Assembly: GCA_036555615.1 (NCBI GenBank) | Contig: DATBKZ010000103.1 | Span: forward strand, 1-43,276 | DNA length: 43,276 bases | Source of the DNA: SG8-41 sp036555615 | GTDB taxonomy: Bacteria; Pseudomonadota; Gammaproteobacteria; Burkholderiales; SG8-41 | Reading direction: 5' to 3' | Shown here: positions 7,072-14,890 of the stretch, one piece after another | Layout of the letters: each line of letters opens with the position of its first letter | Position numbering within the stretch: the first letter of the stretch is position 1 | Translations under genes and position numbers: made by a program | Notes under the pieces: model-generated | What the model was told of the DNA's origin: nothing | The model's input: the letters and a program-made list of their open reading frames with translations, nothing else | Database searches by the model: none

Positions 7072-7495
7072 CCTTGTCCGCAGCGGCCAGCTCAAGGCGG
7101 AGCTCCCCGCCCAAGCGGAGATTGACGGGCTCGTGCGTTCCGGCCAGGTGCGCCTGAAGGACGCTGGCAACGCCTCGAACAGCCTTGAAAGCCGCTTCGA
7201 TCTCGCTTACAACGCGGCACACGCGCTGGCCCTCGCGGCGCTACGCTGGCACGGCTATCGCTCGGACAGCCGCTACCTTGTGTTCCAATGCCTGACTCAC
7301 ACCCTCAAGCTGGCGCCCGAACAGTGGCGCGTGCTCGATCAGGCCCACCGCAAGCGCAACGCCGCCGAGTATGAAGGCACCCTCGACGTTGACGAAGCCC
7401 TGCTCTCCGCCCTGATACGGATTACGCGCGAAATCGAAAAGCGCGTTGCAGCGCTTAGCCCTGCGCCGAAATCCAAGCCGCCGTCGAAAAGATAG
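7049..7495 (+). CDS. HEPN-domain protein, probable toxin
   Basis: A 148-residue, mostly helical protein of the HEPN type (SLESRFDLAYNAAHALALAAL, then a helix ending in the active-site region). Classical HEPN RNases carry R-N-x3-H; here the matching stretch is R103-N104-A-A-E-Tyr108-E-G, so Tyr stands where His is expected. RKRNxAEYEG recurs in a recognised HEPN subgroup, as far as I recall, so this is probably a subgroup feature rather than decay. The gene begins at ATG 7049 inside the nucleotidyltransferase gene, which makes the pair a coupled toxin-antitoxin unit. Its RNase activity is an inference and should not be assumed. Confidence 0.72.
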   Translation: MPLEQLDNLVRSGQLKAELPAQAEIDGLVRSGQVRLKDAGNASNSLESRFDLAYNAAHALALAALRWHGYRSDSRYLVFQCLTHTLKLAPEQWRVLDQAHRKRNAAEYEGTLDVDEALLSALIRITREIEKRVAALSPAPKSKPPSKR

Positions 7496-7539
7496 AATCC
7501 CAATTGCTCGCACAGCAGACGGAAACAACTCGAGACAAC

Positions 7540-8703
7540 ATGGACGAGACAACAGCGCGTCCCAAGGCCGCGGCGCTCTCCGGTCGCGAAGAAGCGCCTC
7601 TCACAATCGCAAACGTAGAGGCAGTTCCCGTCGCACTGCCATTGAAGAAGCCTGTCGTGATGGCCGGGGAGCGGGTTGAACGAGCATACAACCTGCTCGT
7701 GCGGATAGAGGCCGCAAACGGTCTCACCGGGTGGGGCGAAGCGGCTTCCGCGCCGCTCATGACGGGCGATGTGCTGCCGGGCATGGTTGCCGCCGTAAAC
7801 AATTACCTGGCGCCGCTCGTGAGGGGACAGGACGCTTTGCGTCGTGCCGAGATCGCGCAACGGTGCGCGCAGGCCCTGCTGCACAACACCGGGGCGAAGT
7901 GCGCGGTGGATATGGCCCTCAACGATCTCGTCGGGCGTCATCTCGGGGTCTCGGTGGCCGATCTATTCGGGGGGAGCTTGCGCGACACGCTGCGGCCCAT
8001 GTACCTGCTCGGCAATCCTAAGGTCGAGGAGGACGTCGCGGAGGCCGAGGGCAAGCTTGCAGAGGGATGGTCATTTTTCAAATTGAAGATCGGCATCAAG
8101 CACCCGCTCGAGGAGGCGCGCGCCGCGATCGAGATCCGGCGCCATCTCGGCGACGCGGTTGCGCTTTGCGCCGACGCCAACATGGGAATGACCTTTGCCA
8201 ACGCGCGCCTCTTCGCGCAGAACGCGCGCGACGCCGGTTTGCTCTTCATGGAGCAGCCTCTGCGCAGCGACGACATCGACGGCATGGCTGCGCTTGCGCG
8301 ATCGAGCCCGATCCCGCTCTGTGGCGACGAATCCGTCGGCGACCTTGCGAGCCTGCTTCTACTGCATCGGAGCGGGGCGGTACAGGGGGCCAATATCAAG
8401 ACCATCAAGATGGGAGGAATTGCCGCGACCGTGCAGGCGATGTCGGTGTGCGGCGCGCTTGGCCTCAGCATCAACCTCGCGGGCAAGGTCGCCGAATCGA
8501 GCATCGCCGCCGCGGCGATCGTGCAGCTTGGCTGCATCGCCCCCAATCTGGACTGGGGACTCAATATTACCAACCACTACCTCGCCGAGGACGTCGCCGA
8601 CCGGCCGCTCGCGATCGAACGCGGGACGGTCCGCCGGCCGCGCGGGCCGGGGCTGGGGATCGTGGTCAGTGAAGAGAAGGTGAACCGCCTGCGCGCGAAG
8701 TAG
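7540..8703 (+). CDS. enolase-superfamily enzyme (muconate-lactonizing / mandelate-racemase type)
   Basis: A 387-residue protein with the capping domain (to about residue 150) and the barrel domain. Catalytic residues are visible: Lys181-x-Lys183 (KLKIG), metal ligands Asp212 (DANMG), Glu238 (EQP) and Asp263 (GDES), and Lys287 in the NIK strand before KMGG. A KxK base with the second Lys on the far side of the barrel is the muconate-lactonizing subgroup pattern, which covers cycloisomerases, epimerases and dehydratases that abstract a proton next to a carboxylate. The substrate cannot be told. Start ATG 7540 is the likely one; no strong ribosome site is visible. It converges on a Bug/dehydrogenase operon. 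Confidence 0.88.
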   Translation: MDETTARPKAAALSGREEAPLTIANVEAVPVALPLKKPVVMAGERVERAYNLLVRIEAANGLTGWGEAASAPLMTGDVLPGMVAAVNNYLAPLVRGQDALRRAEIAQRCAQALLHNTGAKCAVDMALNDLVGRHLGVSVADLFGGSLRDTLRPMYLLGNPKVEEDVAEAEGKLAEGWSFFKLKIGIKHPLEEARAAIEIRRHLGDAVALCADANMGMTFANARLFAQNARDAGLLFMEQPLRSDDIDGMAALARSSPIPLCGDESVGDLASLLLLHRSGAVQGANIKTIKMGGIAATVQAMSVCGALGLSINLAGKVAESSIAAAAIVQLGCIAPNLDWGLNITNHYLAEDVADRPLAIERGTVRRPRGPGLGIVVSEEKVNRLRAK

Positions 8704-8719
8704 CGCCCGCACGCGGGCG
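8704..8719. terminator. possible hairpin terminator between convergent genes
   Basis: CGCCCG and CGGGCG arms sit between the stop codons of the enolase-superfamily gene and the Bug gene. The stem is GC-rich but no T-run follows on either strand, so it may only help Rho-independent release weakly or be chance. Confidence 0.3.
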
Positions 8720-8725
8720 TCGATT

Positions 8726-9700
8726 CTAGTCCGCCTTCACGTTCGCCTGGCGGGCGACCTTCGCCCACTTGACGAGATCGCGCTTCAGGACTTCCACGAA
8801 CGCTTCGGGGGTGCTGCCGACCGGCTCGGCGCCCAGGGCTGCAAATTGGTCTCGTAGACCGGGGTCGTTGACCGCCTTCGCGACCTCAGCGTGAATCCGG
8901 CGCACGACATCGGGCGGCGTCCCGGCCGGGGCGAATATCCCGTACCACGACCCGAGCTCGAACCCCTTCAGGCCGGCCTCGGAGATCGTGGGTATTTCCG
9001 GCATCAGGGCCGAGCGCTTCAGCGACCCGATGCCAAGCGCCCGGAGCTGCTTGTTCCGGATGAAGGGCGCCGAGGCCGTGATCGAATTCCACGTCATCGT
9101 GACGTACCCCGAGATGGTGTCCATGGTCGCGGGCGGCAGTCCCTTGTAGGGCACGTGCACGCCTTTTATCCCCGCCATCAGGTTGAACAGCTCGAACCCG
9201 AGGTGCGAGGAGCTGCCGGACCCGGAAGAGGCGTACGTGAGCTGTCCGGGGCGGGCCTTCGCAAATGCGATCAGCTCCTTGAGGTTTTTTACCGGCAGCG
9301 AGGGATGGACCAGCAGGACAAATGGCGATTCGCCGACCAGCGATATCGCCGCGAAATCCCTGAGCGGATGGTACGGCAGCTTGGTGAAAACCGCTGGATT
9401 GGTGGTGTGCGTGCCCGTGGTGCCCATCAAGAGCGTGTATCCATCCGGCGCAGAGCGGGCAACCGCCTCGCAACCGACGATGCCCGATGCTCCGGCGCGG
9501 TTGTCCACTACGATGCTCTGCCGCATGTTCTCGCTCAGCTTCCGGCCTACCACGCGGGCAAAGATGTCGGCCCCGCCGCCCGCGGGAAATGGAACGATGA
9601 ACCGGATCGGCTTGACCGGATAGGACTGGGACCACGCAGCGCCACCGAGGGTACCGGACACGGCGACAAGCACGATGGCGGCAATTTTTCTTACGCTCAT
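8726..9700 (-). CDS. Bug/TctC-family periplasmic receptor (1 of 10)
   Basis: A 324-residue extracytoplasmic solute receptor of the tripartite tricarboxylate family (Bug, TctC). A signal peptide covers residues 1-24 (hydrophobic core IAAIVLVAVSGTLGG). The mature start YPVKPIRFIVPFPAGGGADI carries the phosphate-like loop and Asp that grip the ligand carboxylate; VPYKGLPPATMD is the second binding segment. ATG 9700 has AGGAGG eight bases upstream; a start at 9727 is less likely. It lies 26 bases after the dehydrogenase gene at 9727 in the same direction, so receptor and enzyme form an operon whose ligand is probably a small carboxylate. Confidence 0.93.
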   Translation of the reverse strand: MSVRKIAAIVLVAVSGTLGGAAWSQSYPVKPIRFIVPFPAGGGADIFARVVGRKLSENMRQSIVVDNRAGASGIVGCEAVARSAPDGYTLLMGTTGTHTTNPAVFTKLPYHPLRDFAAISLVGESPFVLLVHPSLPVKNLKELIAFAKARPGQLTYASSGSGSSSHLGFELFNLMAGIKGVHVPYKGLPPATMDTISGYVTMTWNSITASAPFIRNKQLRALGIGSLKRSALMPEIPTISEAGLKGFELGSWYGIFAPAGTPPDVVRRIHAEVAKAVNDPGLRDQFAALGAEPVGSTPEAFVEVLKRDLVKWAKVARQANVKAD

Positions 9701-9726
9701 GACAAACCTCCTGTTCGATTGAACCA

Positions 9727-10614
9727 TCAGGACCGGTGGCGCCGGGCGATCGCTTCCGCGATCACCGCGTTATCCCATTCCGCTTCGCCGTGCCGGATGC
9801 AGTCTTCGAGCAACTGCGCATACAGGCTTGCGAAGGGCAGTTCCTGCCCTGACTCGCGCGCCTGTGCGAGCATGAGGCGAAAGTCTTTCAGGCTCTGATC
9901 GACGCGGCTCTGCGGGGACTTGTACTCGCGGCGCGCCATGAGCGGGCCCTTTATGTCCATGACCTGCGAGTACGCGGCCGAGCCGCGGGCAACGTCGAGG
10001 AACGCCGATCGGTCAAGACCCAGCCGCTCCGCGAACACGAGCCCTTCCGCGATCGCGGCACGGTTGAGCCCGAGAATGAGGTTCACCGCCAGCTTCGCCC
10101 GCGAGCCGCTGCCGACTTCGCCCAGGAAATGGCGGCGCGGACAGATCGCATCGAGCACCGCCGCCGCGCGGTCTGCCACCGAGCGATCGCCCCCCACGAG
10201 ACCTACCCCTGCGCCCTCGGCCACCTGCCGGCTCGTCCCGGAAATCGGAACCTCGAGAAGGTGAACGTCACGAGGCCGGATGCGTGCGGCCAACGCGGCG
10301 AGACGATCCGGGTCGCAGGTGCTCGTGCAGATCAGAATGCGCGGCCCGGATATCCGGCCCATGGCTTCGAGAACACCGCCCGGACCCTCGATGACTTCCT
10401 CTACCTGGCCGGTATCGAACACGGCCAGCACAGTCGCATCGCATGCCTTGACCACATCCGCAATCGTTGCGGCGGCCTTCGCTCCGGCACCAACGATGGC
10501 GTTGCGCTTTCCTTCATCGATGTCGTAGGCCACGACTTCGAAACCGGCTTGGGTGAGGCGCCGCGTGCACGCCGTGCCCATCAATCCACAGCCGATGACT
10601 CCTGCCCGTGCCAT
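9727..10614 (-). CDS. 3-hydroxyisobutyrate-dehydrogenase-like NAD(P) oxidoreductase
   Basis: A 295-residue beta-hydroxyacid dehydrogenase. Nucleotide site GVIGCGLMGTACTRRL at the N-terminus, the substrate loop VPISGTSRQVAEGAG (family DAPVSGG...A), and the catalytic Lys in SRAKLAVNLILGLN. It should oxidise a 3-hydroxy acid, or reduce a semialdehyde, in the cytoplasm. The substrate loop departs from the usual DAPVSGGxxGA, so the natural substrate may be unusual. Start ATG 10614; an in-frame GTG lies at 10629. It precedes a Bug receptor gene by 26 bases. The enzyme at 31620 is a second member, also beside a Bug gene. Confidence 0.88.
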   Translation of the reverse strand: MARAGVIGCGLMGTACTRRLTQAGFEVVAYDIDEGKRNAIVGAGAKAAATIADVVKACDATVLAVFDTGQVEEVIEGPGGVLEAMGRISGPRILICTSTCDPDRLAALAARIRPRDVHLLEVPISGTSRQVAEGAGVGLVGGDRSVADRAAAVLDAICPRRHFLGEVGSGSRAKLAVNLILGLNRAAIAEGLVFAERLGLDRSAFLDVARGSAAYSQVMDIKGPLMARREYKSPQSRVDQSLKDFRLMLAQARESGQELPFASLYAQLLEDCIRHGEAEWDNAVIAEAIARRHRS

Positions 10615-10792
10615 TGCTTCGCGATCCACTTGTTAACGGGGTAGTTTAACCGCCGCGAAGCGCATCCGGTGCGAGTCGCACGCCTTCGTGCTGATGTCGC
10701 CGGTATACAATCCCATCGACGCGGAGGCAAGACGATCGAGTGCTCCGTCCTGGGCACGATCGTGAACGCCGCCATTGGGGAGGAGAGTTTCC

Positions 10793-11050
10793 ATGGCTGA
10801 GCTGCAAGTCGCGGAGGACGGCCGTTATCTCGGCGGTGACGTCCCGTTCGGTTACACCCTGTGGGGAGACCGGCTGGTTGAAGTGCCCGCCGAGCTGGAC
10901 GCCTGTGTCACGGCGATCCGGCTCGTCAAGCAGGGAAAGCACTACCCGGAAATCGCCGCGGCAGTGCGTGAGCAGCATGGCGTGACGCTCTCCCAGCGGC
11001 AGTTCGATGCCTTGATGCAAAGCGTCTTTCGGCGCTACGGGCCAATCTGA
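10793..11050 (+). CDS. small protein resembling the linker domain of serine recombinases
   Basis: An 85-residue protein. VPFGYTLWGDRLVEVPAELD followed by an ATR-like helix (CVTAIRLVKQGKHYPEIAAAV) and a second helix recalls the PFGYR...LVEDPAEQ...IAxxL stretch found after the catalytic domain of large serine recombinases. No catalytic domain is present and the gene has its own strong ribosome site (GGAGGAGAG before ATG 10793), so it is more likely a small stand-alone protein than a fragment. Function unknown. It ends 26 bases before the alpha/beta hydrolase gene and probably shares its transcript. Confidence 0.6.
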   Translation: MAELQVAEDGRYLGGDVPFGYTLWGDRLVEVPAELDACVTAIRLVKQGKHYPEIAAAVREQHGVTLSQRQFDALMQSVFRRYGPI

Positions 11051-11076
11051 CCGGCCGCCGCGCGCGAGGTGGCGAC

Positions 11077-11850
11077 GTGAAAATCTCCGTAAACGGCGAA
11101 ACGCTGAACTACGTGAAAGTGGGCCAGGGGCCCGCGGTAGTCTTCCTGCACTTCCTGGGCGGCTTTTCGTACCAGTGGCGGCACCAGATCGAGGCGCTGC
11201 GGGGCCGCTTTACCTGTATCGCCTTCGATCACCGCGGGTTCGGATTTTCCACGTTCAACGGCCGCTGGGATGTTCCGACCGCCGCCGACGATCTCAAAGC
11301 CGGGCTCGACGCGCTGGGCGTCGACAAGGCCCATGTCATCGGCTATTCGATGGGCGGGCCGATCGCGCTGGTCTTCAATTCACGCTGGCCGGAGAGGGTT
11401 CGATCGCTGACGTTGATCGACACCTTTGCCAAGAATCATACGCACTCCCAGGCGAGAATCGAGGAATCCGAGAAGTGCCTGCGCTACATGTCGATGCGGG
11501 AGTATGCGCGCCAGTACATTGCGACCCGGCTCCTGCCATCGACCCCCCAAGCGGCGGTGGACGAGTTGCTCTCGGCGATCTGCCTGTGCAGGAAGGAGGC
11601 CTACCTCGATGTCCTGCGCGGCATATTGCTCCCGGATTTCACCGAGCATTGCGGGAAGGTGAAGGTGCCGACACTGGTCATGTGCGGGCGGCAGGACCGG
11701 ACGACGCCGGTCGCGATGACCAACGAGCTGACGCGGCTGATCAGCGGCGCCATCGAGCGCATCATCCCCACCGGGCACCTGGGTTGCTTCGATGACCCGG
11801 CCGCCTTCAACAAGCCGATCATCGAATTTCTGGACGGGCTGCCGAGGTAG
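11077..11850 (+). CDS. alpha/beta hydrolase
   Basis: A 257-residue single-domain hydrolase. Oxyanion strand VVFLHFLGGFSYQW, nucleophile elbow GYSMGG (Ser near residue 91), acid in MCGRQDRTTP and base in PTGHLG complete the triad. The fold and length match 3-oxoadipate enol-lactonase-like hydrolases, which open lactones or esters in catabolic routes; the substrate is not determined. GTG 11077 has GAGG nine bases upstream. Its stop abuts the stop of a Bug gene on the other strand with no base between. Confidence 0.87.
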   Translation: MKISVNGETLNYVKVGQGPAVVFLHFLGGFSYQWRHQIEALRGRFTCIAFDHRGFGFSTFNGRWDVPTAADDLKAGLDALGVDKAHVIGYSMGGPIALVFNSRWPERVRSLTLIDTFAKNHTHSQARIEESEKCLRYMSMREYARQYIATRLLPSTPQAAVDELLSAICLCRKEAYLDVLRGILLPDFTEHCGKVKVPTLVMCGRQDRTTPVAMTNELTRLISGAIERIIPTGHLGCFDDPAAFNKPIIEFLDGLPR

Positions 11851-12825
11851 TCAGTCCGCTTTGATGCCGGTTTCCTTGACGACTCTCGCCCACTTGTCCA
11901 GTTCCGCCCGGAAGAACTTGGCGAACTCGTCGGGCGAGCTGCCGACAACCTCCGCGCCCTGCTCGGCAAACCGCTTCCTGGCATCGGGCGTATTGAGCGC
12001 CTTCGAGAAGCCCTCGTACAGCGTGTCGACGACATTGCGCGGCGTTCCTGCCGGAACCAGCGCGGCCGCCCAGGCGGTGAATTCGTAACCCGGGATCCCG
12101 CTCTCCGCGATCGTGGGCAGGTCCGGCATCAGCGGCGAACGCTTTGCGCTCGTGATGCCGATCGACCGCAGCCGCCCCGTTTTCGAATAGGACATGATGG
12201 CGGCGATGTTGAGGTAGCTCAGGTCCGTCTCTCCGCTCAGAACGGCGACCAGCGCCGGGCCGCCGCCCTTGTAGATGACGTGCAGCATGTCGGTGCGGGT
12301 GAGAACCTTGAAGAGCTCCGCCGCCATGTGCAGGTTGCTGCCGTTGCCGGCCGAGGCATACGTGAGCTTGCCGGGGTGCGCCTTGGCGAGCGCGATGATG
12401 TCCTTGACCGACTTCACCGGCACCGACGGGTTCACCACGAGCACGAGCGGGCTCGCGGTGAGCAGGGACACCGGCACGAAATCCTTGCGGACGTCGAACG
12501 GGAGCTTCCGCCGCAGGGCCGGATTCACCACCAGCGGCACCGCATGGATCAGCACCGTGTAGCCATCAGCCGGCGCGCGCGCGACCAGCTCGGTGCCGAT
12601 GTTCCCGTCGGCGCCGGGCCGGCTGTCGATGATCACGTTCTGCCCGATGACCTCGCTCATCTTGGGCGCCACCACCCGCATGGTGATATCGAGGCTGCCG
12701 CCGGGCGGGAAGGGAATGATCGTCCGGATCGGGCGGCTCGGATAGCGTTGCGCCTCCGCCGCCGGGGTGATCAGAGAACTCGAAGACACTGCGACCACCC
12801 ACAACAACAGATATCTCATGCGCAT
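11851..12825 (-). CDS. Bug/TctC-family periplasmic receptor (2 of 10)
   Basis: A 324-residue receptor. Signal peptide residues 1-25 with an Ala-Glu-Ala cleavage site (PAAEAQ). The binding loop is IIPFPPGGSLDITMR, where Ser-Leu replaces the usual Gly-x before Asp, and the second loop reads IYKGGGPALVAVL. ATG 12825 follows GGGGAG. It is divergent from the third receptor gene across a 182-base gap and ends exactly at the stop of the alpha/beta hydrolase, which may act on the same ligand. Confidence 0.93.
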   Translation of the reverse strand: MRMRYLLLWVVAVSSSSLITPAAEAQRYPSRPIRTIIPFPPGGSLDITMRVVAPKMSEVIGQNVIIDSRPGADGNIGTELVARAPADGYTVLIHAVPLVVNPALRRKLPFDVRKDFVPVSLLTASPLVLVVNPSVPVKSVKDIIALAKAHPGKLTYASAGNGSNLHMAAELFKVLTRTDMLHVIYKGGGPALVAVLSGETDLSYLNIAAIMSYSKTGRLRSIGITSAKRSPLMPDLPTIAESGIPGYEFTAWAAALVPAGTPRNVVDTLYEGFSKALNTPDARKRFAEQGAEVVGSSPDEFAKFFRAELDKWARVVKETGIKAD

Positions 12826-13007
12826 GGCAATCTCCCCTGAAGTGTCAATGCGGGCGCGTCACCGCACGATGCCCGAGCGAGCGGCGCGCTGGCGACAAGG
12901 CTACACCTTTTTTGCGGATTTGATGCCCCAACCGGCGGGGGATACAGTGGCAGGAGCAGCCCCAGTCGAGGTTGCGGCAAGTCAACTTTCAGAGCGAGGA
13001 GACCGAC

Positions 13008-13994
13008 ATGTTGACCCGCGTCCGCCCGAGTTGCATCACGAGCGCCATCGCCCTGCTTGGCATTTGCGTTGCCGCCGGCGTCGCGCAGGCCGCCGATTCC
13101 GCGTATCCGACCCGCCCCGTCCGGCTGGTCGTCCCGTTCTCGCCCGGCGGCGGTGTCGACGCGACGGCGCGCATCGTCGCCCCGAAGCTGAGCGAGTCCA
13201 TGGGCCAGCACTGGGTCGTGGACAATCGCGCGGGTGCCGGCGGCAACCTCGCGAGCGAGATCGTCGCCCGCGCCAATCCGGACGGTCACACGGTGTTATT
13301 GGCGCTCGACACCATGCTCACCGCGAACCCGATTCTCTACAAGCTGCCGTTCAGCGTCGTAAAAGACCTGCAGCCCGTCGTCATTCTTGCCGTTTCCGAC
13401 CAGATCCTGGTCGTGCATCCCAGCGTTCCGGCGAAGTCGCTAAAGGAATTCGTCGCCCTGGCCAAGCAGAAGCCCGGCGCGTTCCGCCATGGATCGGGCG
13501 GCATGGCCAGCTCGAACCACCTCGCCGCCGAGCTGTTCAAGAAGGTGGCCGGGATCGACATCGTGCACGTCCCGTATAAGGGGGCGGGTCCCTCGATCGC
13601 CGCCATTCTCGCGGGCGACATCCAGATGAACATCAGCTCCACCGCCTCGACGATCGGGTTCATCAAGGCGGGACGGCTGCGCGCGTTGGGGAGCACCGGT
13701 CCCAGGCGCGGCGCGCTGCCGGATCTGCCGACGATCGCGGAGTCCGGCTACCCCGGATTCGAGGCGATCCAGTGGTATGCCCTGGTCGTGCCGGGCGGGA
13801 CGCCGAAGAGCATCGTCGCGCGCATTCACAAGGACTCGATCAAGGCGCTGCAGGATGCCGGCGTGCGGGCCTCGATGGAGCGCCTGGGCCTGCAGCAAGA
13901 CCCCTCAACGCCGCAAGCGCTTGTCGCGCGCATCAAGCAGGAGACGGCCAAGTGGTCCGCCATCATCAAGGAGGCGGGGATCCGCCTTCAATAG
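13008..13994 (+). CDS. Bug/TctC-family periplasmic receptor (3 of 10)
   Basis: A 328-residue receptor with a signal peptide to about residue 28 (GVAQA cleavage) and loops VVPFSPGGGVDATAR and VPYKGAGPSIAAIL. ATG 13008 has GAGGAG ten bases upstream. Two receptor genes facing away from each other across one short gap suggest an old duplication with inversion, or a shared control region. The gene stands alone on its strand; the next gene starts 168 bases later and that gap holds only a weak GGGCC/GGCCC hairpin near 14069-14086. Confidence 0.93.
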   Translation: MLTRVRPSCITSAIALLGICVAAGVAQAADSAYPTRPVRLVVPFSPGGGVDATARIVAPKLSESMGQHWVVDNRAGAGGNLASEIVARANPDGHTVLLALDTMLTANPILYKLPFSVVKDLQPVVILAVSDQILVVHPSVPAKSLKEFVALAKQKPGAFRHGSGGMASSNHLAAELFKKVAGIDIVHVPYKGAGPSIAAILAGDIQMNISSTASTIGFIKAGRLRALGSTGPRRGALPDLPTIAESGYPGFEAIQWYALVVPGGTPKSIVARIHKDSIKALQDAGVRASMERLGLQQDPSTPQALVARIKQETAKWSAIIKEAGIRLQ

Positions 13995-14162
13995 TTCGGG
14001 TCGGACCAACGCAACCCGTTGAGGCGGCGCGAAAAGACCGCAGTTTGACGGCTGTCCTAGGCCTTAAGGGGCCGTTTTCTGGCCCAAATTCGCTGTTCTA
14101 AGCCTGCGACCTCGACGGCCCCCGAATTGCCGGATTACTGCATTTCTGCTATTCTGCTAGCC

Positions 14163-14408
14163 ATGAAAACCATCGTCACCGTGACCAGCCGGGGTGTCGT
14201 AACCCTGCCGGCCAAGCTCCGCCGTACCCTCGGCCTCAAGGCGGACGACCTGCTCATTGCGGAGAGTACGCCGGAAGGCCTGCTGCTACGGCCGGCGGTC
14301 ACGCTCCCCCTCGAGATCTACACGGAGAAGCGCATCCGCGAGTTCGACAAGGAGGAGGCCGAGCTCGAGAAGGTCCTGCCCCGCCGGAAGACGAAGCGCG
14401 CCCGCTGA
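14163..14408 (+). CDS. AbrB/MazE-type antitoxin
   Basis: An 81-residue protein. The first 45 residues are a swapped-hairpin AbrB DNA-binding domain (IVTVTSRGVVTLPAKLRRTLGLKADDLLIAE). The basic tail, EKRIREFDKEEAELEKVLPRRKTKRAR, would wrap the toxin. Start ATG 14163; an in-frame ATG at 14127 would add hydrophobic residues with no support. Just upstream (14144-14159) TTCTGCTA is repeated in tandem, a possible but weak operator. The PIN toxin gene starts 9 bases after its stop. Confidence 0.82.
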   Translation: MKTIVTVTSRGVVTLPAKLRRTLGLKADDLLIAESTPEGLLLRPAVTLPLEIYTEKRIREFDKEEAELEKVLPRRKTKRAR

Positions 14409-14417
14409 CCGCTGCGG

Positions 14418-14828
14418 ATGCGGATCTTTCTCGACGCGAATATTCTCTTTTCCGCCGCCAAGTCCGACGGTGCCGTGCGGCGATTGCTGGAGCTGCTCGC
14501 CGACGCAGGGCATGAGTGCCACGCGGATTCCTTCGTCGTGGAGGAAGCGCGCCGCAATCTTGCGCTGAAGGCACCTGGAAACTTGCCCGTTCTGCACCGG
14601 CTCCTGGGTCGAATCAAGGTCGCGCAAGCGGCCTCTCATCCTCCCGAAGCGGAGGTCGTCCGATCGCTGCCCGAAAAGGATCGCCCCGTGCTGGCAGCGG
14701 CAATACAGTTAGCCTGCGAGGCGCTGGTGACCGGCGACCGTGCGCACTTCGGAGCTCTGTACGGGAAAACGCTCGGCGGCGTGAAGATCCATTCGCCACG
14801 ATCGCTGGCAGAGGCGGTTCTGAAGTAG
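14418..14828 (+). CDS. PIN-domain toxin
   Basis: A 136-residue PIN protein. Acid residues are in RIFLDANILFSAAKS (Asp6), FVVEEARRNL (Glu), LPEKDRPVLAAAIQLA (Asp) and LVTGDRAHFG (Asp), a full set, so an active RNase is expected. It follows the AbrB-type antitoxin closely and the two form a VapBC/MazE-VapC-like pair. The C-terminal GGVKIHSPRSLAEAVL is typical for this PIN branch. After it the direction of transcription changes. Confidence 0.85.
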   Translation: MRIFLDANILFSAAKSDGAVRRLLELLADAGHECHADSFVVEEARRNLALKAPGNLPVLHRLLGRIKVAQAASHPPEAEVVRSLPEKDRPVLAAAIQLACEALVTGDRAHFGALYGKTLGGVKIHSPRSLAEAVLK

Positions 14829-14890
14829 GGCGATCTGCGGTTGGTGGCCCAAAAACCACAGCTCCAAGCGCTGCGCCGTGAAGGCGGAAG

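Noticed and set aside
14069..14086. GGGCC/GGCCC hairpin after the third Bug gene
   Set aside because: Five-pair stem with no T-run; may be chance in GC-rich DNA.
14144..14159. TTCTGCTA repeated twice before the AbrB-type antitoxin
   Set aside because: Only two 8-base copies and no dyad; too little to call an operator or tandem repeat array.
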